Shown piece by piece: positions 16,237 through 25,721 of a stretch of 64,000 nt of DNA. Origin of the DNA: Candidatus Accumulibacter affinis (GTDB lineage: Bacteria; Pseudomonadota; Gammaproteobacteria; Burkholderiales; Rhodocyclaceae); the NCBI GenBank assembly GCA_016713625.1, contig JADJOT010000009.1, positions 310,001 through 374,000 of the forward strand, read 5' to 3'. Under the pieces are notes generated by a model. It did no database searches, was not told where the DNA came from, and saw only the letters and a list, made by a program, of their open reading frames with translations. Within the stretch, counting starts at the first letter, position 1; each line of letters begins with the position of its first letter. The translations under genes were made by a program, and so were the position numbers.

Positions 16237-16420
16237 CTATCCCGGCGAGTCCCTTTCCATCGCCTGCCGATAGCGCTCAACCGTCATAGCGGCTATTGCT
16301 TCCGGGAAAGCCGCCTTTCCGGGCGCAGCCAGAACCGCTTTCAGGACCTCTGCAAGGATGGCGGCGTCGAGCGGTGACCGGACAGGTTCGTCCGCATCAC
16401 CGGCACGGGCGGACCGGGGT
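16237..16420 (-). pseudogene. 3' fragment of an unrecognised gene
   Basis: The minus-strand frame reads LDAAILAEVLKAVLAAPGKA, then FPEAIAAMTVERYRQAMERD and SPG before TAG at 16237. The amphipathic, coding-like sequence followed by a good terminator suggests the genuine C-terminus of a protein. Upstream it runs into the dispersed motif at 16431, so the 5' part has been lost. No family name can be given. Confidence 0.4.
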
Positions 16421-16430
16421 CACACATGCG

Positions 16431-16481
16431 GAGCGGGGTCTAACATTCCAACAAAAGGAGGAAACGAGGGTAGGCTCAAAT
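16431..16481 (+). repeat. dispersed motif with tail, copy 3 (truncated)
   Basis: GAGCGGGGTCTAACATTCCAAC followed by AAAAGGAGGAAACGAGG and TAGGCTCAAAT, matching the start of the repeats at 12805 and 27961. It is cut exactly at 16482 by the left end of the ISKra4 element, and the rest of the repeat is not found on the other side of the IS. Confidence 0.8.
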
Positions 16482-16512
16482 GGGTGCGATTCAAACTGAT
16501 GTGACGAATTGA

Positions 16513-16797
16513 TCATGCAGCCTGCTGTGATTCTGTTGCCCAATAGTCATTCCACTGACGGTTCGCCCGATTCAGCCGTAAGGCCAGCATATGCTCTGCA
16601 TTCGCCGCTCGCCACCAAGCCCCCGGGCGCTTCAAGCGTTGTTGGACGATGTAGCGGTGGGCACTTTCGATTTCTCCTGAGCCAATCGGCAGGTCGCGCG
16701 CCAGAGCGCTGTAGTAGTCGAGCTGTTCGTGCCGATGGCTCAGGTAGCGTTGGCACTGCCGCACGGGCGCCTGGCTGTCCTCTACCTCAGGTGCTTC
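16513..16797 (-). pseudogene. ISKra4 transposase, C-terminal exon
   Basis: Reads EAPEVEDSQAPVRQCQRYLS, then LARDLPIGSGEIESAHRYIV and RLKRPGAWWRAANAEHMLAL, the conserved C-terminus of ISKra4 transposases (GSGEIESAHR includes the acidic catalytic residue). It joins, across the intron, to LLQTLQAH at about 18781. Direct joining at the best intron ends leaves the frame out by one base, so exact splice points or an old indel need checking. Confidence 0.85.
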
Positions 16798-18780
16798 GTG
16801 CGCCGTGCAAAGGCGCTGTTTTCCAGCGGGTGCGAATCCCGCCCGGCAACTTTCGCTCCGGCCGGTAGCAACTGGAGCAGTCGTGGAGGTAACGAAGCGG
16901 CTGAAGCCTCTGGTGTAGAGGGTCCTGTAAGGGACTTGGCGACCACGCAGGCCGTAATGCGAATGAACACTGAGCAGGCCTCGAAAAGGGTGATGCGGAA
17001 GCCGACCCGGCGAAGCTACGGGAAGGCCGATGTCACAGGCGAATGCGAGCGAAACGCAGCCTGTGGTTCCGCCGGGGTAATGGTGACGGCATGTGTGGAA
17101 GAGGAAGACAGACGTAACACGGGAAGCCCCATCACGTGGTCAAGCGCAAGACCAACCGGAAGCCCGCGAGGGACAGGCCGGGCGAGGTGGGGTGGCGGAG
17201 AGGCCCGTAGTACCGGTGAAGTCGGGTAATGCCGATGGAGGAAAGGGGCCTCAGTTCAAGACCAACGCAAGAAGCGGAAAGGGACAGGAGATTGGGCAAC
17301 CTGCAAACTCCGATCAACGTTCAGAAACTGCAGATGGCGTTACATGCCAAAGCGAAGGAAGAACCCGGGTTCCGGTTCTACCTCCTGTATGACAAGATTT
17401 ATCGACGGGATGTGCTCGACCACGCCTACCGACGCTGCAAAGCCAACAAGGGAGCAGCCGGAGTGGATGGAGTGCGATTCGAAGACATCGAAGCGTACGG
17501 AGAAGAACGCTGGCTCGGGGAACTGGCGGAACGGCTGAAGAAGAAAGACTACCGACCGCAAGCGGTCAAGCGGGTCTGGATACCGAAGCCGAACGGCAAG
17601 CTGCGCCCCTTGGGGATACCGACGATCACCGACCGAGTTGTTCAAACGGCGGCGATGCTCGTGCTGGAACCTATCTTCGAAGCCGATCTGCAACCGGAGC
17701 AATACGCCTACCGGGCAGAGCGGGGAGCGCAGGACGCGGTACGAGCGGTCCATCGGCTGTTGAACACCGGCCACCAGCAAGTGATCGATGCGGATTTATC
17801 CAGCTATTTCGATCACATTCCGCACGCTGAGCTTCTGAAGAGCGTCGCCCGTCGGATCGTTGATCGGCACGTTCTACACCTCATCAAGCAATGGCTGGAA
17901 GCACCGGTGGAAGAGGACGACGGACACGGTCACCGGCAACGGACGACGTCCAGCCGGGACACCGGGCGCGGCACTCCGCAAGGGGCTCCAATTTCACCGC
18001 TGCTGTCGAATTTGTACATGCGGCGCTTCATCCTCGGATGGAAGACGTTGGGGTATGCCCGTCGCTGGTCGGCGCAAATCGTCAATTACGCGGACGACTT
18101 CGTCATCTGCTGCAAGGCCGGGCAGAGGATGCCATGGACGCGATGCGAGGCATGATGGAGCAACTGAAGCTGACGGTGAACGACGACAAGACACATCTGT
18201 GTCAAATACCGCAAGCGCGGTTTGACTTCCTGGGTTACACCTTCGGGCAGTGCTACAACCGTGCGACCGGGCGCGCCTACATCGGCACTCGGCCCTCGCA
18301 GAAGAGCATCCAACGGATGGTGGCAAGCATCACCCAGGAAACCGACCGCCGCCGAACCCTACTGGATGCCTCGTTTGTCGTGGGACGGCTGAACCGGAAA
18401 CTGAATGGCTGGGCGAATTACTTTTGCCTCGGCCCAGTCAGTCCGGCCTATCGGGCGATCAATACCCATGCCATACAAAGGCTCCGCCGGTGGTTGTGCA
18501 GGAAACACAAGGTTCGCGGCAATGGGGAGACGCGCTACCCCGATCGGTATCTCCACGAAGCGCTGGGGCTGGTCAATTTGCCTACGCGAACCCATGACCT
18601 TCCGTGGGCGAAAGCATGATGTCTTGTCCGAGAGCCGGATGCAGGAGAACTGCACGTCCGGTTCGATGAGCGGGATGTCGAAACGGGGTTATGGCCAGGC
18701 TACTTGGGCACCGTCAAACGAAAGGGACGGAAACAGACAAGCCGAACCTACGGCTACCGCGCGACATCCCGACTCTACAC
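16798..18780 (+). mobile_element. group II intron (inserted antisense in the transposase)
   Basis: The 5' end GTGCGCC at 16798 fits the GUGYG rule. A maturase/RT ORF occupies 17229-18619. Domain V is clear at 18632-18664 (GAGCCGGATGCAGGAGAACT, then GCACGTCCGGTTC), and the 3' end is about 18780 (GACTCTACAC). The boundaries agree with the two halves of the interrupted ISKra4 transposase. The intron is on the plus strand, opposite to the transposase, so it cannot be spliced from the transposase mRNA. Confidence 0.85.
17229..18619 (+). pseudogene. ltrA: group II intron reverse transcriptase/maturase, frameshifted
   Basis: About 460 aa in two frames. The first (17229-18155) has RT blocks including KRVWIPKPNGKLRPLGIPTI, then QYAYRAERGAQDAVRAVH, RGTPQGAPISPLLSNLYM and the catalytic YADD in QIVNYADDFVICCK. 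At about 18115 (AAGGCCGGGCAG) the frame must shift to continue as RAEDAMDAMRGMMEQLKLTV and FDFLGYTFGQCYN, then domain X (LNRKLNGWANYF), ending at 18619. No endonuclease domain. The break (2 bases lost or 1 gained in a G/C run) may be real or a read error. Host-factor-free retrohoming would need the intact protein. Confidence 0.88.
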
Positions 18781-19540
18781 GATGCGCTTGTAGCGTCTGG
18801 AGAAGTTCGTCGGACCGCTGGGTTCGCAGTCGGTTTTTCTGCGCATCCATCCACCTTTTTTGCCCCTCGGTATCGGGGACGATGGCCTTGGCAGCCGCAC
18901 TCAGGTAATCGCATACATGGAAGAAGTCGAGTAAGTAACTGCCCTTCGCGCCAAATTGATCTTCGACTTGATCGGCGATCCATGGCGCACCATCGCCCAC
19001 GGCATGAATATGGCTACGCGTACCGAATCCGGCCCGCACCGCGCAGTCAAAGAGCTGCTGCCCGGCTGCCACAACGTCCCCTTGCAAGGTGCCGCCATAG
19101 GCCAGCGTCTTGCTTCCCTGGGGATGTGCCAAGCAGATTTTCGCTTCCTTCCATTGCAGTTTCTTGCCCTTGCGTTGGTCTGGCTTGGTGCTGTCAGGCT
19201 CTACGATGGGCACCATCCCGCCGTCCATTTCGACGATCACCACAACGCTGCCGCCGGGTTGCGTGGGCCAGACCTGGGGCGCCTTGCCAGTCTCGAATAT
19301 CTTTTGGGCGTGTCCTTCGGTAATGCGCCGAATGGTGCTCTCGCCCAGAACGATGCCGTAGTGCTCCACCAGTTTGTCCATCACCTGAGCGAAGGGCTGG
19401 TCCGCGCCAAAGTCAGTGACCGCTCGCTGTAGCGGTCGCGAACAGCCTCGGTGACGGATCTTGGCGCTTTGGGCAAAGGCGCGTATCCGTTTGCTGCCAC
19501 GACGGTATTGGGGTTCCTCTACGCGGATGTCGCCAAAGGT
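18781..19540 (-). pseudogene. ISKra4 transposase, central part
   Basis: Reads, after the A8 site, LCWHTTFGDIRVEEPQYRRG, then MDKLVEHYGIVLGESTIRRI, VVVIVEMDGGMVPIVEPD (the first catalytic Asp in EMDGG), HAVGDGAPWIADQVEDQFG and FFHVCDYL. Downstream the frame reaches LLQTLQAH and then the intron. The upstream frame is joined to the N-terminal ORF only by a -1 shift. Confidence 0.85.
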
Positions 19541-19824
19541 GGTGTGCCAGCACAGTTTTTTTTACCCTCACGCTGGACTTGCCCACCCCGGCGCACCGCT
19601 TGCTCCGTCAACTCGACTTGTCTGTTCGCCCACGACTGCATGGCTTCTTGGCCCATCAGGCGTATCTCTTCAATCAGGCGCATCTCGGCAGCATCGGCTT
19701 CTTTCAAATCCCCCGCTGCGTCTTGTACCACAGCCAGCATCGACGCTATCCGATTCTTGACTTGCGGGTTCGCATTGAGCGCCCGCATCAGCTCTTCGTC
19801 GTTCGGTAGTGGTTGCTCTGTCAT
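19519..19824 (-). CDS. ISKra4 transposase N-terminal ORF (upstream of A8 slippage site)
   Basis: A 101-codon frame from ATG 19824: MTEQPLPNDEELMRALNANP, then ASMLAVVQDAAGDLKEADAA and RQVELTEQAVRRGGQVQREG. The true continuation (KKLCWHTTFGD) is reached by a -1 shift at a run of eight A on the coding strand (eight T at 19556-19563). Some ISKra4-family members produce the full transposase by frameshifting, so this may be programmed and not a mutation. Confidence 0.7.
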   Translation of the reverse strand: MTEQPLPNDEELMRALNANPQVKNRIASMLAVVQDAAGDLKEADAAEMRLIEEIRLMGQEAMQSWANRQVELTEQAVRRGGQVQREGKKNCAGTPPLATSA

Positions 19825-19888
19825 GGCTTGGCCTTTCTGTAGGGGAGCGATTTGTGTAGGCTACGTCACATCAGTTTGAATTGCACCC

Positions 19889-20280
19889 GTCGGCGTTGTG
19901 AAGGTTGACAGTCTTGTTTTTGTCGAGTATCCACAGCAGCGAGCCATCGCTGCTGGCCGCCGCCCCGCGCGGATCGTTGTCACCCGTTTGCAAGGCGAAG
20001 CTGGCGCCGGCGGTCCCACTCGCGGAGTACTTGAATACCTTGTCGGCACCGCTATCGACGACGAAGAACTTCGCCGGCAGCGCGGCTGAGCCGATCAGCA
20101 CGGTAGCATCGTCGAGCCCACCACCGTCTGCCCGTTCGCGGTGGCGCTAACCACTGCGGTGTTGGTAGCCGAGCCGCCGTCGGTGGGAAGTGGCGTAAAG
20201 GCACTCCTCTTCGGGTTCAACTCCCAGCCAACCTTACCAAGGACTTCCAACCATTTCATGCAAGCTTGCCGGAGCGACAC
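19889..20280 (-). pseudogene. remnant of an exported or surface protein, cut by the IS
   Basis: The minus-strand translation contains LPTDGGSATNTAVVSATANG, then after one frame change LIGSAALPAKFFVVDSGADK, VFKYSASGTAGASFAL and DPRGAAASSDGSLLWILDKN. The FVVD/FKYSASG pattern is like NHL- or beta-propeller-type repeats found in bacterial surface proteins. It stops at the ISKra4 right end (19888). It lies just downstream of the adhesin terminator on the same strand and may be the next gene or a displaced adhesin piece. Confidence 0.45.
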
Positions 20281-20327
20281 AGTAGAGGACTTTCACCTCC
20301 AAGTAAGTGCGCCCTGCCGGGCGCACC

Positions 20328-20356
20328 AAAGAAAAAGGGCGCCAGCGGCGCCCCCT
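20328..20356 (-). terminator. rho-independent terminator of the adhesin gene
   Basis: On the minus strand GGGCGCC-GCT-GGCGCCC is followed by TTTTTCTTT, a classic intrinsic terminator, about 50 bases after the adhesin stop at 20408. A second hairpin (GTGCGCCC-TGCC-GGGCGCAC, 20307-20326) follows directly. Confidence 0.85.
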
Positions 20357-20407
20357 GTAAAACATCCCCTTCGACCGAAAACGGGAGCTTTCGGCAGCCG
20401 GCCAGCC

Positions 20408-23400
20408 CTACGCGAACGCGAAGCCTGCGCTGAGCGCCGACGGCGCGGCGGCGGTGGCAGCAGTGTTCGCTGCCACCGCGAAGTTGATGTCGGTCATGTC
20501 GACCACGTGTCCATCAGCCAGCGTCGCGGTGCTGTGCTCGAGATGCTGGTTGCCCTGGGCGTCCCAGAACGTGTTGGCGGAATCATAGTCGACGCTCAGG
20601 CTAACCACGCTCGCCTGGGTGAGGTTCATCAACTCGCCTGCATCGGTCTTGTGGTTGCCGTTGCTGTCACGCCAGACCGACAAATCGAGGAAGTGAGCGT
20701 CACTGGCGCTAACCACCAGATCCCCGTTGCTGTCGAAAGCGATCAACTCGGCAAAGCCTTCGCCCGCGTTGTTGCCACCGAACAACTCGTTGATGCCGTC
20801 GATCTTGCCATTGTGGTTGGCATCGATCGCCAGGAAGCCATCGTCTTTCGACAACCAGCCCGACTTGACCTCGCTGCCGTTGCCAAACAGGTCAAATTTG
20901 CCTGTCGAACCGGCGAGTGCCACGGTATCGAGGCCATTACCGTTGAGGTCGATGGCAATCGGGGTGACCAATACCCCCACCTTGACCTGCATCGTCTCGA
21001 TCTTGAAGAAGTCGTTCGAATTGCCGAGCTTGGCGGCGACGATCACGGTGTTACCCGAAACGTTGCCGGAGTTGATGTCGGCGGTGCGGGTCGAGCTGCC
21101 GCCCAGGTTCTCCTCGTTAATAACGCTCATGCTGGCAAGTACGGCATTGCTCATGCTCGTGACCGGGTCCGTCGTGTTGCCGATCCACACGGATATATCG
21201 CTGTCAGTGTCGACGTAACCGAGGCTGATCTTGTCGACCGTGACGGGTTCCGAGAAGCGATAGACGACGAAGTTGTCACGACCGCTGTTGTCGACGGCGT
21301 GGTTGGGGCTGCTACCGTTTTCACTGGTATCGGTAACGCCATTACCACTGCCATAGGAGCCGAGATGGGCCGCATTCCAGGTCTGCCCGGTGTCCTGGGC
21401 GCGGCTCCAGGCATTGGCGGTAACGCTGACGCCGCTCACCGTATGGGTGGCCGTATTCCCGTTACTACCGGTCGTCGCCGAGTCGCTGCCCGAGAAGTCA
21501 TAGGTGATTGAAGTCGCCACATTCGGTTTAAAGCCCGCATCCCAACTGGTGTCGTTTTCGCCGGCGACAAGCGTGGTGACTGCGGTGATGCCGGTCGTCG
21601 TATCGACATCCGAATCCAGCGCGTCACTTCCCACCTGGTTGGCCGTGGTGAAGCTCTGATAGCCAGCCGGTTTGACGACGTGTACCTTGTAGTCACCGGG
21701 GTCCAGGTTGGCAAAACTGTAGCTCCCGGAACTGTTCGTCGTCGTCGTAGCGACGACCGCATTCGATGAGTTGAGCAGCTCAACGGTCACGCCGGAAACA
21801 CCGAGTTCCCCTACAGTCTGGAGGCCGTCACCGTTGGTATCACACCAGACAAAGTCGCCGATGCTGGCCTTTTGAATCACGTCGGTATCGGTAGCACTAT
21901 TGTTGTTGGGGTTGCTATCGGGGAACCCCGTCGGCCCGGTGACCGTCGCCGTGTTGGTCAGCGTCGTGGGGATCGTGGCCGCCTTCCACAGCAGATAGTC
22001 ATTGTTGTCGCCCGCGGGGTTCGGTCCGGCAACGAAGAATAGGTATTTCGCAGTGGCGTCGAAGTTGCTCGGGTGCAGCGCCAGGACGTTGCCTTCTTCG
22101 ACGCTGTTGCCAAAATCGCCGTACTGGAAGGTAGACTTGGTGCTCAGCGTGTTCAGATTCGGGGTGGCCGCGTTCGACCAATAGAAGGTGCCCGTCTCGG
22201 CACTGCCCGAGCCATTGACATCCAGCGACGACACCCAAAGCGAGGACCACTGCTGACCATCCGCCTTGGTCAGCCGGATGACGTCGTTATTCAACTGATG
22301 GCTGATCTCGTTGACGTCGCCGCCTGCGGACCCGGTCTCGCCATTCGACACGACCCCGATACCGTGGTCACTGGGATCGTCGTTACGTTCCCAAAGGACC
22401 GTGTTGGTAGTCTGGTAGCTGGTGCCGCCGACATTGTGGTACGCATCAGCCCGCACGCCGTTGACTGTAATATTCTGGGTCAGGCTAGTGTTGATGGTCC
22501 CCGCCGTAGCGAAGTTGGCGACCGTCTCGGCCAGCGTGCCCGTCACAGTGTAGGTGATGGAGCTGCCGGCAACCAGATTGACGGTATCGTTGATGTTACC
22601 GGTACCTATCAGTTGGTTTGCCGACGCGCCGCCGGTGGCGACGCTGGTCCAGTGGACGTTGGTGAGGTTCGAGGGCATCGTGTCCGACACCAGCGCATTG
22701 GTCGCCGCCGACGGGCCGGCGTTGCTGGCCACGATGGTGTAGGTGATGGTCTGGCCGGGAGACACGGTGGTCAGGCCATCGGTCTTGGTGATGGACACAT
22801 CCCCCCCCAGGAGCTCGCCGAAGTTGTTGTTGGTGCTGCTGGAACCGCCGGTCAGCAAGACGATGTTGCTGATGACTTCGTTGCCCGCAACGCTGCCCGG
22901 TGTGCTGCCCGCGGTGTCCTTGCCGTCCAAATAGCCGGCAGGTTGCGTCTCGGTGACGGTGTAGCCGAACAGGCTGCTGGGCCGCAGGCCGGTGAAGCTG
23001 TAGGCGCCGGTGCTGTCGGTGGTCGCCGTGACACTGACCGCGATACCGAGATCGTTGTTGCCAGTCAGGGTGACGGTGACACCGCTAATGCCGGCTTCGC
23101 CGCCATCCTTGACGCCGTCGTTGTCGCTGTCGACATAAACGAAACCGCTGACGCTGACCGGCAGCAGTTCGCCGAAGTTGTTGTTCGCCGAGGAACCGCC
23201 CGCGCCGACGACGATGCCGCTGATCACGTCGTTCCCCGCCACGCTGCCCGGCGTGCTGCCGGCGGTGTCCTTGCCGTCGACATAGTTGGCAGGTTGGCTT
23301 TCGGTGACGAGGTAGCCAGTCGGACTGCTCGGACGCAGGCCGGTAAAGCTGTAGGCGCCGTTGGCGTCGGTGGTGGTGGTCAGGCTGACCGCGTTGCCGA

Positions 23401-24760
23401 GATCATCGGTGCCGGTCAGGGTCACGGTGACGCCGCTGATCCCGGGTTCGTTGGGGGGGCCGGCCCGGCTGCCGTTATCGTTGGCGTCGAGGTAGACGAA
23501 ACCGCTCACGGTAGCCGGAAGCAGTTCGCCAAAGTTGTTGTTTGGGTTGATCGCGCCAGAAACCACATTAATGCCGGTGATGACGTCGGTGGCGTCGCTA
23601 CCGAGGATCGGCGTCACGTTGTCCTCGGTGTCCTGCCCGTCCTTGTAAGCCGTCGGCTGGGTCTCCGTGACCACATAGGTACCGGGACGCAGGTTGCCAA
23701 AGCTGTAGAAGCCGTTGACGTTGGAGGTGGTCGTTAGCGGCGTGATGGCGCCGAGGTCGTTGGTGCCAGTCAGGGTAAGAGTGACGCTCTGGATGGGCGT
23801 CTCAACGCTCGGGGTCTGCCGGGTCCCGTTGTTGTTGAGATCCACGTACCTGAAGCCCGACAACCCGCCCGGCACAATCTCGCCGAAGTTGTTTGTCGCT
23901 ACTGACCCGCCCGCCACCAGGGTGATGCCGCTGATGACATCGTTACCGGTAACGCTGCCGGCCGTGCTGCCCGAGCTGGCGGTGCCCGCCGTGTCCTTGC
24001 CATCGAGATAGCCGATAGGCTGAGTCTCGGTGACCACGTAGGTGCCGGGGCGCAGGTTGACAAAGTCGTAGTGGCCGTCGACGCCCGAGAAAACCTCCAG
24101 TAGAACTGCCTGGCCGAGGTCGTTGGTGCCGGTCAAGGTAAGTTTGACGCCGCTGATACCGGCGCCCGTGCCATCCCAGACGCCGTCATTGCCGGCGTCC
24201 TTATAAACATAACCGCTGATGCGGGCCGGCGGCAGTTCGCCAAAGTCGTTGTTGATGCTGTCAACACCTGCCGGCAGCACGATGCTGCTGATGACGTCAT
24301 CGACTGAAGCGTCGCCACCTGTGCTGCCCGCCGTATCCTTGCCATCAAAGTAGCCGGCAGGCTGCGCTTCGGTAACGGTATAGCCGAGGTTGGGGTCACT
24401 CGGACGCAGGCCGGTAAAGCTGTAATGGCCGTCGCTATCGGTAGTGGTGTTCAGAACGACATAGTTGCCGAGATCGTCGTAGCCAGTCAGGGTCAGGCTG
24501 ACCCCGGCGATACCGGCGGCGGTACCATCCCAGACACCATCGTCGCCAGCGTCCTTGTAGACATAGCCGCTGATACTGCTCACGGGCTCATAACCAAAAT
24601 CGGCCTGCAGGTAGTCTTCACCGCCCGCGAGGGCGACCGGTTTCGGGTCGTTGTTGGTCGTCAGTTGGTAGTTGGCGGGTACCGTGCCATTCACCACGTC
24701 GACCATGTAGCTGCCTGCCAACAGGCCGGTAAACAGATAGTTGCCGTTGGCGGCCGTCAT
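20408..24760 (-). CDS. SdrD-like B-domain adhesin, C-terminal 1,450 residues
   Basis: Main segment of a giant surface protein. It has about six tandem SdrD B-like repeats (pattern SGYVYKDAGxDGVWDGT, TLTGxxDLG, YSFTGLRP, VTExQPAGYxDGKDTAGS, NNFGEL), a DUF11-like domain (ITYTIVASNAGPSAATNALV), another B-like repeat (IGDFVWCDTNGDGLQTVGEL), a discoidin-like stretch, and a Ca-binding block rich in DxNxDG (DLNGNGLDTVAL, DANHNGKIDGINELFGG, DSNGDLVVS). It ends in an Ala-rich hydrophobic tail (AGFAFA). There is no LPXTG or autotransporter barrel; together with the lack of an N-terminal signal peptide this suggests type I secretion. It joins upstream by a 1-base shift at about 24765. Confidence 0.85.
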   Translation of the reverse strand: MTAANGNYLFTGLLAGSYMVDVVNGTVPANYQLTTNNDPKPVALAGGEDYLQADFGYEPVSSISGYVYKDAGDDGVWDGTAAGIAGVSLTLTGYDDLGNYVVLNTTTDSDGHYSFTGLRPSDPNLGYTVTEAQPAGYFDGKDTAGSTGGDASVDDVISSIVLPAGVDSINNDFGELPPARISGYVYKDAGNDGVWDGTGAGISGVKLTLTGTNDLGQAVLLEVFSGVDGHYDFVNLRPGTYVVTETQPIGYLDGKDTAGTASSGSTAGSVTGNDVISGITLVAGGSVATNNFGEIVPGGLSGFRYVDLNNNGTRQTPSVETPIQSVTLTLTGTNDLGAITPLTTTSNVNGFYSFGNLRPGTYVVTETQPTAYKDGQDTEDNVTPILGSDATDVITGINVVSGAINPNNNFGELLPATVSGFVYLDANDNGSRAGPPNEPGISGVTVTLTGTDDLGNAVSLTTTTDANGAYSFTGLRPSSPTGYLVTESQPANYVDGKDTAGSTPGSVAGNDVISGIVVGAGGSSANNNFGELLPVSVSGFVYVDSDNDGVKDGGEAGISGVTVTLTGNNDLGIAVSVTATTDSTGAYSFTGLRPSSLFGYTVTETQPAGYLDGKDTAGSTPGSVAGNEVISNIVLLTGGSSSTNNNFGELLGGDVSITKTDGLTTVSPGQTITYTIVASNAGPSAATNALVSDTMPSNLTNVHWTSVATGGASANQLIGTGNINDTVNLVAGSSITYTVTGTLAETVANFATAGTINTSLTQNITVNGVRADAYHNVGGTSYQTTNTVLWERNDDPSDHGIGVVSNGETGSAGGDVNEISHQLNNDVIRLTKADGQQWSSLWVSSLDVNGSGSAETGTFYWSNAATPNLNTLSTKSTFQYGDFGNSVEEGNVLALHPSNFDATAKYLFFVAGPNPAGDNNDYLLWKAATIPTTLTNTATVTGPTGFPDSNPNNNSATDTDVIQKASIGDFVWCDTNGDGLQTVGELGVSGVTVELLNSSNAVVATTTTNSSGSYSFANLDPGDYKVHVVKPAGYQSFTTANQVGSDALDSDVDTTTGITAVTTLVAGENDTSWDAGFKPNVATSITYDFSGSDSATTGSNGNTATHTVSGVSVTANAWSRAQDTGQTWNAAHLGSYGSGNGVTDTSENGSSPNHAVDNSGRDNFVVYRFSEPVTVDKISLGYVDTDSDISVWIGNTTDPVTSMSNAVLASMSVINEENLGGSSTRTADINSGNVSGNTVIVAAKLGNSNDFFKIETMQVKVGVLVTPIAIDLNGNGLDTVALAGSTGKFDLFGNGSEVKSGWLSKDDGFLAIDANHNGKIDGINELFGGNNAGEGFAELIAFDSNGDLVVSASDAHFLDLSVWRDSNGNHKTDAGELMNLTQASVVSLSVDYDSANTFWDAQGNQHLEHSTATLADGHVVDMTDINFAVAANTAATAAAPSALSAGFAFA

Positions 24761-25713
24761 CTTGGTGCCGAATAATCAGTGTCGGGGCCGTCGATGATGC
24801 CGTTGTCGTTGGCATCGCGATAGAGGTTCAGCGTCACTCCGGCAATGCCCGCTTCCGCGCCGCCGTCCTGCACGCCATCGCTGTTCAGGTCTTTCCAGAC
24901 GAAATCGCCGATGCTGCCGTACAGTGGGTCCACCGCCAGGAGGGGTACGCTCAACCCGGCCGCGCTTGCCTTGCCGGTATTGATGACCGTCTTGACCCCG
25001 GGAGTAAGGTCGGCGAAGGCATCGATCTTGGCTTCAAAGGTCACCGTGAAGTTTCCGCCCACGGCGAGATCGCCGAGAACAGAGCCGCCTTCGTCCAGGG
25101 GAAACGCGGTTGTGCCAGCATCGGCAAGGGACACAAAGCCGCTTCCAGTGTTGATCCTGGTGGTACCGGCGACATAGCTGACGTCGGCCGACAGCGTATC
25201 CTGCAACAGCAGACTCAATACCGGCGCACGGCTGGCATTGCCGATGCTGACCGTGTAGAGCAGGGTATCGCCGGGGCTGGTATAGCCGTCCCCGTCGGCA
25301 TCGACCTGCAGGGCGCTGATCTTGCCCGCATCAAAGGTCGGCAGCGGGGTGACCCCGGTTCCGACGTCGATTCCGGGCCTGGCGGTACTGGCACTTAAGG
25401 GATCTTCCCCCCAGGCGGCGGCCAGCTTGATGTTGGGATCGAGCGAATAAAGCAGCATCCCCGTCTGGTTGCCGTCGGGGTCGAACACCCGGGCTCGCTC
25501 AAGTTCCTTGAGGCTAAGGATGGCATCATAGTGGAAGCCGTTCGGATCGGTCAGGACAGGGCCGCTATTGGTCAGGTTGTCGCCGTTGTAATCCACATAA
25601 ATGGTGGCGAGCGTCTCGCCGTTGCCGACGGTGGTGACCCAGACCGGGCTGCCGTTTTGTCCAGGGTTAACGTTCGAGTTGGGGTCACGGCCCAAACCCA
25701 GGCCGACGAGCAC
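24757..25713 (-). CDS. adhesin, second segment (frameshifted from neighbours)
   Basis: Continues the same protein: LVGLGLGRDPNSNVNPGQNG, a conserved-repeat region LLYTVSIGNASRAPVLSLLL (DUF11-like), then the first B-like repeat GSIGDFVWKDLNSDGVQDGG. It ends at TGA after DTDYSAPR; adding one T to TATTCGG gives DYFGTKMTAANGNYLFTG and rejoins the C-terminal segment. The frame is open upstream to about 25860, where another one-base change links it to the N-terminal segment. The ATG-like start at 25713 is not a true start. Confidence 0.8.
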   Translation of the reverse strand: MLVGLGLGRDPNSNVNPGQNGSPVWVTTVGNGETLATIYVDYNGDNLTNSGPVLTDPNGFHYDAILSLKELERARVFDPDGNQTGMLLYSLDPNIKLAAAWGEDPLSASTARPGIDVGTGVTPLPTFDAGKISALQVDADGDGYTSPGDTLLYTVSIGNASRAPVLSLLLQDTLSADVSYVAGTTRINTGSGFVSLADAGTTAFPLDEGGSVLGDLAVGGNFTVTFEAKIDAFADLTPGVKTVINTGKASAAGLSVPLLAVDPLYGSIGDFVWKDLNSDGVQDGGAEAGIAGVTLNLYRDANDNGIIDGPDTDYSAPR

Positions 25714-25721
25714 CTGGGTGG

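Larger units (their letters stand above)
16482..19888 (-). mobile_element. ISKra4-family insertion sequence containing a group II intron
   Basis: Terminal inverted repeats of 25 bp at 16482-16506 and 19864-19888 share ATTCAAACTGATGTGACG and differ at one position. Without the 1,983-bp intron the IS is about 1,424 bp, normal for this family. The single transposase reads minus strand from 19824 to 16513 and is split by the intron and by an A8 frameshift site. No target duplication is visible. The left end truncates a dispersed repeat; the right end truncates another coding remnant. Confidence 0.88.

Noticed and set aside
20141..23737. Plus-strand ORFs of 456 and 554 aa opposite the adhesin
   Set aside because: Shadows caused by the repetitive B-domain coding sequence; no recognisable domain.
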